DNA of 64,000 nucleotides from Pseudemcibacter aquimaris (GTDB lineage: Bacteria > Pseudomonadota > Alphaproteobacteria > Sphingomonadales > Emcibacteraceae), in the NCBI RefSeq assembly GCF_028869115.1, contig NZ_CP079800.1, forward strand, positions 1,612,001-1,676,000, written 5' to 3'. Both the position numbers and the translations under genes were made by a program. Under the pieces are notes generated by a model. It saw only the letters and a program-made list of their open reading frames with translations. It had not been told where the DNA came from and ran no database searches. Positions 61,395 through 64,000 of the stretch are shown piece by piece. Within the stretch, counting starts at the first letter, position 1, and each line of letters opens with the position of its first letter.

Positions 61395-63629
61395 TTAAAA
61401 GGTTCCAGAAAGTGAAATTTCAAGCTCTCTCGGCACATAAGTTTTACGGTCAATTGTCGTCGAAACGTCATTAAATCGGCGATGATCGCTGTAAATAGTT
61501 TGTGTTGAAAACCCACGACGCGTGGTAAGCTGTTTTGCATCAATACGCAGTCTAACACGTGGCATAATATTATATTCCGCAAACACAGAAACATTCATCT
61601 GCGGGCTATAAGGCCAGTAATAATTAATGTCTTGTGTTGCCGCGTCAGCCGTGAATGAAAGACGCCCACCATAAGAAAGACCAATATCGGTCATATCATG
61701 ACGGAAATTTACACTACCGCGATGAATGGATTGTCTATCAAACCTTCTTGAAAGAGTTGTGAATTGATCAACAATATCACTTTTTTCATAGGTATAATTG
61801 GCGCTGATCACCGCATCAGGAACACCCAAAAACCCAAGACGTACACTCGCCTTTACGTTAGCGCCATATGTATTTGCGCTATCCACGTTACCGGATTTTG
61901 ATACAAAACCCTCACCATTATCATCAACAAATTCGCGCAAAACATCGTTTGGATTTAACGCAAAGAATGCATCCACATCATCAATCGGGTTAAAACCAAA
62001 ATCATAATACTGGGTAAAATCAACACGGGTGATTTTATCGGTAAAATCACGGTAGAAACCTTCTACCTCGAACGAGCCACCATCATTTGGAAAACGGTGC
62101 TCATATGCCACCAAAAATTCCCAAAGCTGTTCTGGTCTAATTTTGGTGTTACCATATTGATATTGTTCAATACGTTGGTCGTAACGCGTTACAAAATTAT
62201 CAAATTCAAGTTGGCTGACTTTCTTTTCTGCGGTTAACCTGATTTGGTCACTGCCTGTCACGTCATAACGCACGTTTACACGAGGTTTAAAGTACGTGAA
62301 ACTTGTATCACGACGATCAAGTAATGATCCATCAGGGAAAAGGTTTTCCGCAACGATATTTGAAAATTCAGTGATCAATGAGCTTTGAATTACAAGCTTT
62401 GATGTCGCATTAAACGTGTGGTTTGCAAAAATTTCGTATCTGTTTTCTTTGATTTCCACCCGGTCTTCCGCGGCAAGTTCGAATGGGTCGACCGCTTCGT
62501 CACGAGTATAACTTTCAAATGATTTATCGAATGTGTTAATGGCTGCTTCGCCACCCACTTCGAGAGTCATTTTACTGCCCAACGGATTTGTGAATGACCC
62601 ACGGAAAATCTTTTCTTTCCTGACCGTATATTCATCTTCGTCCGTATAAATATACGCTGTGGTGTCCGTATCGGCGTATCTTTCGGCATTTTCATCTTCT
62701 GCACGGCGGTTAATCACAAACAGTGCTTTAAAATCACCAAAAATACCTACCTTAGTCGAGAAATCACCACCAACTTCCCAGTTTTCTTCTTCGTCATCAT
62801 TTAACCAACGAATACTTTGCGGGCTGTCACCTGTACGGATGCGGGCTTCATCACGGACCTGATTTTCCCCTTCGTATTGACCATTAAGACGTAATACCGC
62901 CCCTTCTTCAAAGTTATAATCAATATTGGCGTTAAAGCGGTATCCACGTTCACGGTTTTCATTATCAATCAAACGGTTATCCGTATGAACATCCATATCA
63001 TCATAAAAGTTTTCGTAACGTGTGAAGAAACCATTATTGCTGGTACGTGCAGCGGAAAGCGTATAATTCAGTGCGCCTTTGGTGCCGCTATGGGAAATAA
63101 GTGCTTCGAAGCCTGGTTTATTGCCTTCTTTGGTTTCGCTTTTGAAATTCCAGAATGTACTTGAATTTGATGCACCGGATTTAAGCACGATATTGACCAC
63201 AAGTCCTTGACTTTGAACGTCAAGGCCGCTTGCCGCCCCACGGATTAGTTCAACGCGCTCAACCTGTTCCGCAGAGATACGGCCAAGTGTGTCATCGATA
63301 TTATTTGATTTACCGGCAAGACGCTTCCCATCGATTAGGATTTGGTCCCCTCCTGAGCCGAAACCACGTTCGCCACGATTTTGTGCGCCACCACCACGGC
63401 CACCACGCTGCTGACGATTTCTATTCAAAATTTCCTGTACACCCGGCACGCGTTGCAACATATCAAGTAATGTTACCGGCGCATATTCAACAAAAAAGTC
63501 GCTTCCATATGTGACAATTGCTGCGTCATCCGTATTTGATGCTTCCTGCGCCGTTGCAACAGATGCACTGATAGCCGTAGTCATTAATACATATGACAAG
63601 TGCTTTAATTTTGAATTTTTATTGTACAT
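61395..63629 (-). CDS. TonB-dependent receptor 5
   Basis: A 744-aa receptor; signal peptide ends SVATAQ. Mature start DDAAIVTYGSDFFVEYAPVT. Gly/Arg-rich spacer QQRGGRGGGAQNRGERGFG, then GGDQILIDGKRLAGKSNN; plug ends LIRGAASGLDVQSQGLVVNI. Barrel ends SLSGTF. Very like receptors 3 and 4, so the three arose by recent duplication. Confidence 0.92.
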   Translation of the reverse strand: MYNKNSKLKHLSYVLMTTAISASVATAQEASNTDDAAIVTYGSDFFVEYAPVTLLDMLQRVPGVQEILNRNRQQRGGRGGGAQNRGERGFGSGGDQILIDGKRLAGKSNNIDDTLGRISAEQVERVELIRGAASGLDVQSQGLVVNIVLKSGASNSSTFWNFKSETKEGNKPGFEALISHSGTKGALNYTLSAARTSNNGFFTRYENFYDDMDVHTDNRLIDNENRERGYRFNANIDYNFEEGAVLRLNGQYEGENQVRDEARIRTGDSPQSIRWLNDDEEENWEVGGDFSTKVGIFGDFKALFVINRRAEDENAERYADTDTTAYIYTDEDEYTVRKEKIFRGSFTNPLGSKMTLEVGGEAAINTFDKSFESYTRDEAVDPFELAAEDRVEIKENRYEIFANHTFNATSKLVIQSSLITEFSNIVAENLFPDGSLLDRRDTSFTYFKPRVNVRYDVTGSDQIRLTAEKKVSQLEFDNFVTRYDQRIEQYQYGNTKIRPEQLWEFLVAYEHRFPNDGGSFEVEGFYRDFTDKITRVDFTQYYDFGFNPIDDVDAFFALNPNDVLREFVDDNGEGFVSKSGNVDSANTYGANVKASVRLGFLGVPDAVISANYTYEKSDIVDQFTTLSRRFDRQSIHRGSVNFRHDMTDIGLSYGGRLSFTADAATQDINYYWPYSPQMNVSVFAEYNIMPRVRLRIDAKQLTTRRGFSTQTIYSDHRRFNDVSTTIDRKTYVPRELEISLSGTF

Positions 63630-63715
63630 GTACCCTCGTTCTTACAGAATGTTACATTATACTATTTAAAAAACTCCTTTTACACAACGACTTATTCATA
63701 ACGATTTTGTGATCA

Positions 63716-64000
63716 CTAGAATGTGCCTTGTAATGAAAAGGTGATTTCCGTCGCCTGTTTTTCAAGGCGGGTAATCGTTCCGCCAAATTCATCAAACCGT
63801 TTATGGTCAGTATAATAATTGAATTCAGCGTCCCAACGCTGGGTATTAATATTTTCTGCTTCAAGTCGCATTTTAATGCCATTGTTGAATGTATATTCGG
63901 CGAAGGCTTCTAAACTAACTGACGGGTTAGATGGCCAACTATAATTAATATCGTTGCTTACACGGTCGCTTTGAAGCTCACCTGTAAATCCGTAACTGAC
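63716..64000 (-). CDS. TonB-dependent receptor 6 (C-terminal end only)
   Basis: The frame is open from the window edge to TAG at 63716-63718. It encodes the last barrel strands, ending EITFSLQGTF with the terminal Phe of outer membrane proteins, and its wording (YNYTDHKRFDEF-like YSDH/TDHKRFD segment) matches the other receptors. The array therefore continues beyond the window. Confidence 0.85.
   Translation of the reverse strand, partial: VSYGFTGELQSDRVSNDINYSWPSNPSVSLEAFAEYTFNNGIKMRLEAENINTQRWDAEFNYYTDHKRFDEFGGTITRLEKQATEITFSLQGTF

Overview
The window looks like chromosome of a free-living, probably marine alphaproteobacterium of fairly low GC (roughly 40% by eye). The order valS - popZ - tolC - isoaspartyl methyltransferase, PopZ itself, a sigma-54 promoter in front of a flagellar-type protein and a tRNA-Asn of ordinary bacterial form all fit that class. 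An order such as Emcibacterales or Kordiimonadales is a guess from gene content only.

Region 1 (1-4150) holds the end of a curli operon (csgF, cut by the window edge), a LuxR-type regulator, tRNA-Asn, an unknown gene and the biotin transporter gene bioY. Region 2 (4151-14415) is the most interesting part: a compact element of about 10.2 kb bounded by a perfect 26-bp direct repeat. The right copy is part of a complete 28-bp dif-like (XerC/XerD) site. The element carries a two-gene lysogeny module, an HUH rolling-circle replication initiator, a small packaging-type ATPase, a 281-aa candidate double jelly-roll capsid protein, many tiny single-helix membrane proteins, a SleB-type wall hydrolase and a 3-helix holin. 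No integrase is visible. It reads as a corticovirus (PM2)-like or FLiP-like tailless prophage that uses host XerCD to enter dif. If so, the window contains the replication terminus, which agrees with most host genes to the right being on the minus strand.

Region 3 (14475-27843) holds an orphan OmpR-type regulator with Glu at the phospho-acceptor position, an exosortase paired with a VIT/vWA PEP-CTERM substrate, a class C beta-lactamase-like hydrolase, a sulfide:quinone oxidoreductase, an M1 peptidase coupled to a DUF6702 protein, a cytoplasmic triple-PAS chemoreceptor, and a candidate structured RNA next to a 34-codon basic ORF. Region 4 (27844-38182) is mostly housekeeping: a DUF3108 protein, valS, popZ, tolC, a PCMT, an aldo/keto reductase, and a phenylalanine hydroxylase operon (phhA - SDR - phhB) with a divergent Lrp regulator.

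Region 5 (38183-52140) contains a cold-shock protein, an FMN reductase, a 1010-aa kinase - M23 peptidase - aminotransferase fusion, a sigma-54-driven SBBP/flagellar-type protein, a second PAS chemoreceptor, a class V aminotransferase, a GGDEF/EAL protein with altered motifs, a VanX-type dipeptidase and two Sel1-repeat proteins. Region 6 (52226-64000) is a same-strand array of five complete TonB-dependent receptor paralogues and the end of a sixth. Some are separated by perfect inverted repeats, and one apparently starts at an ATT codon.
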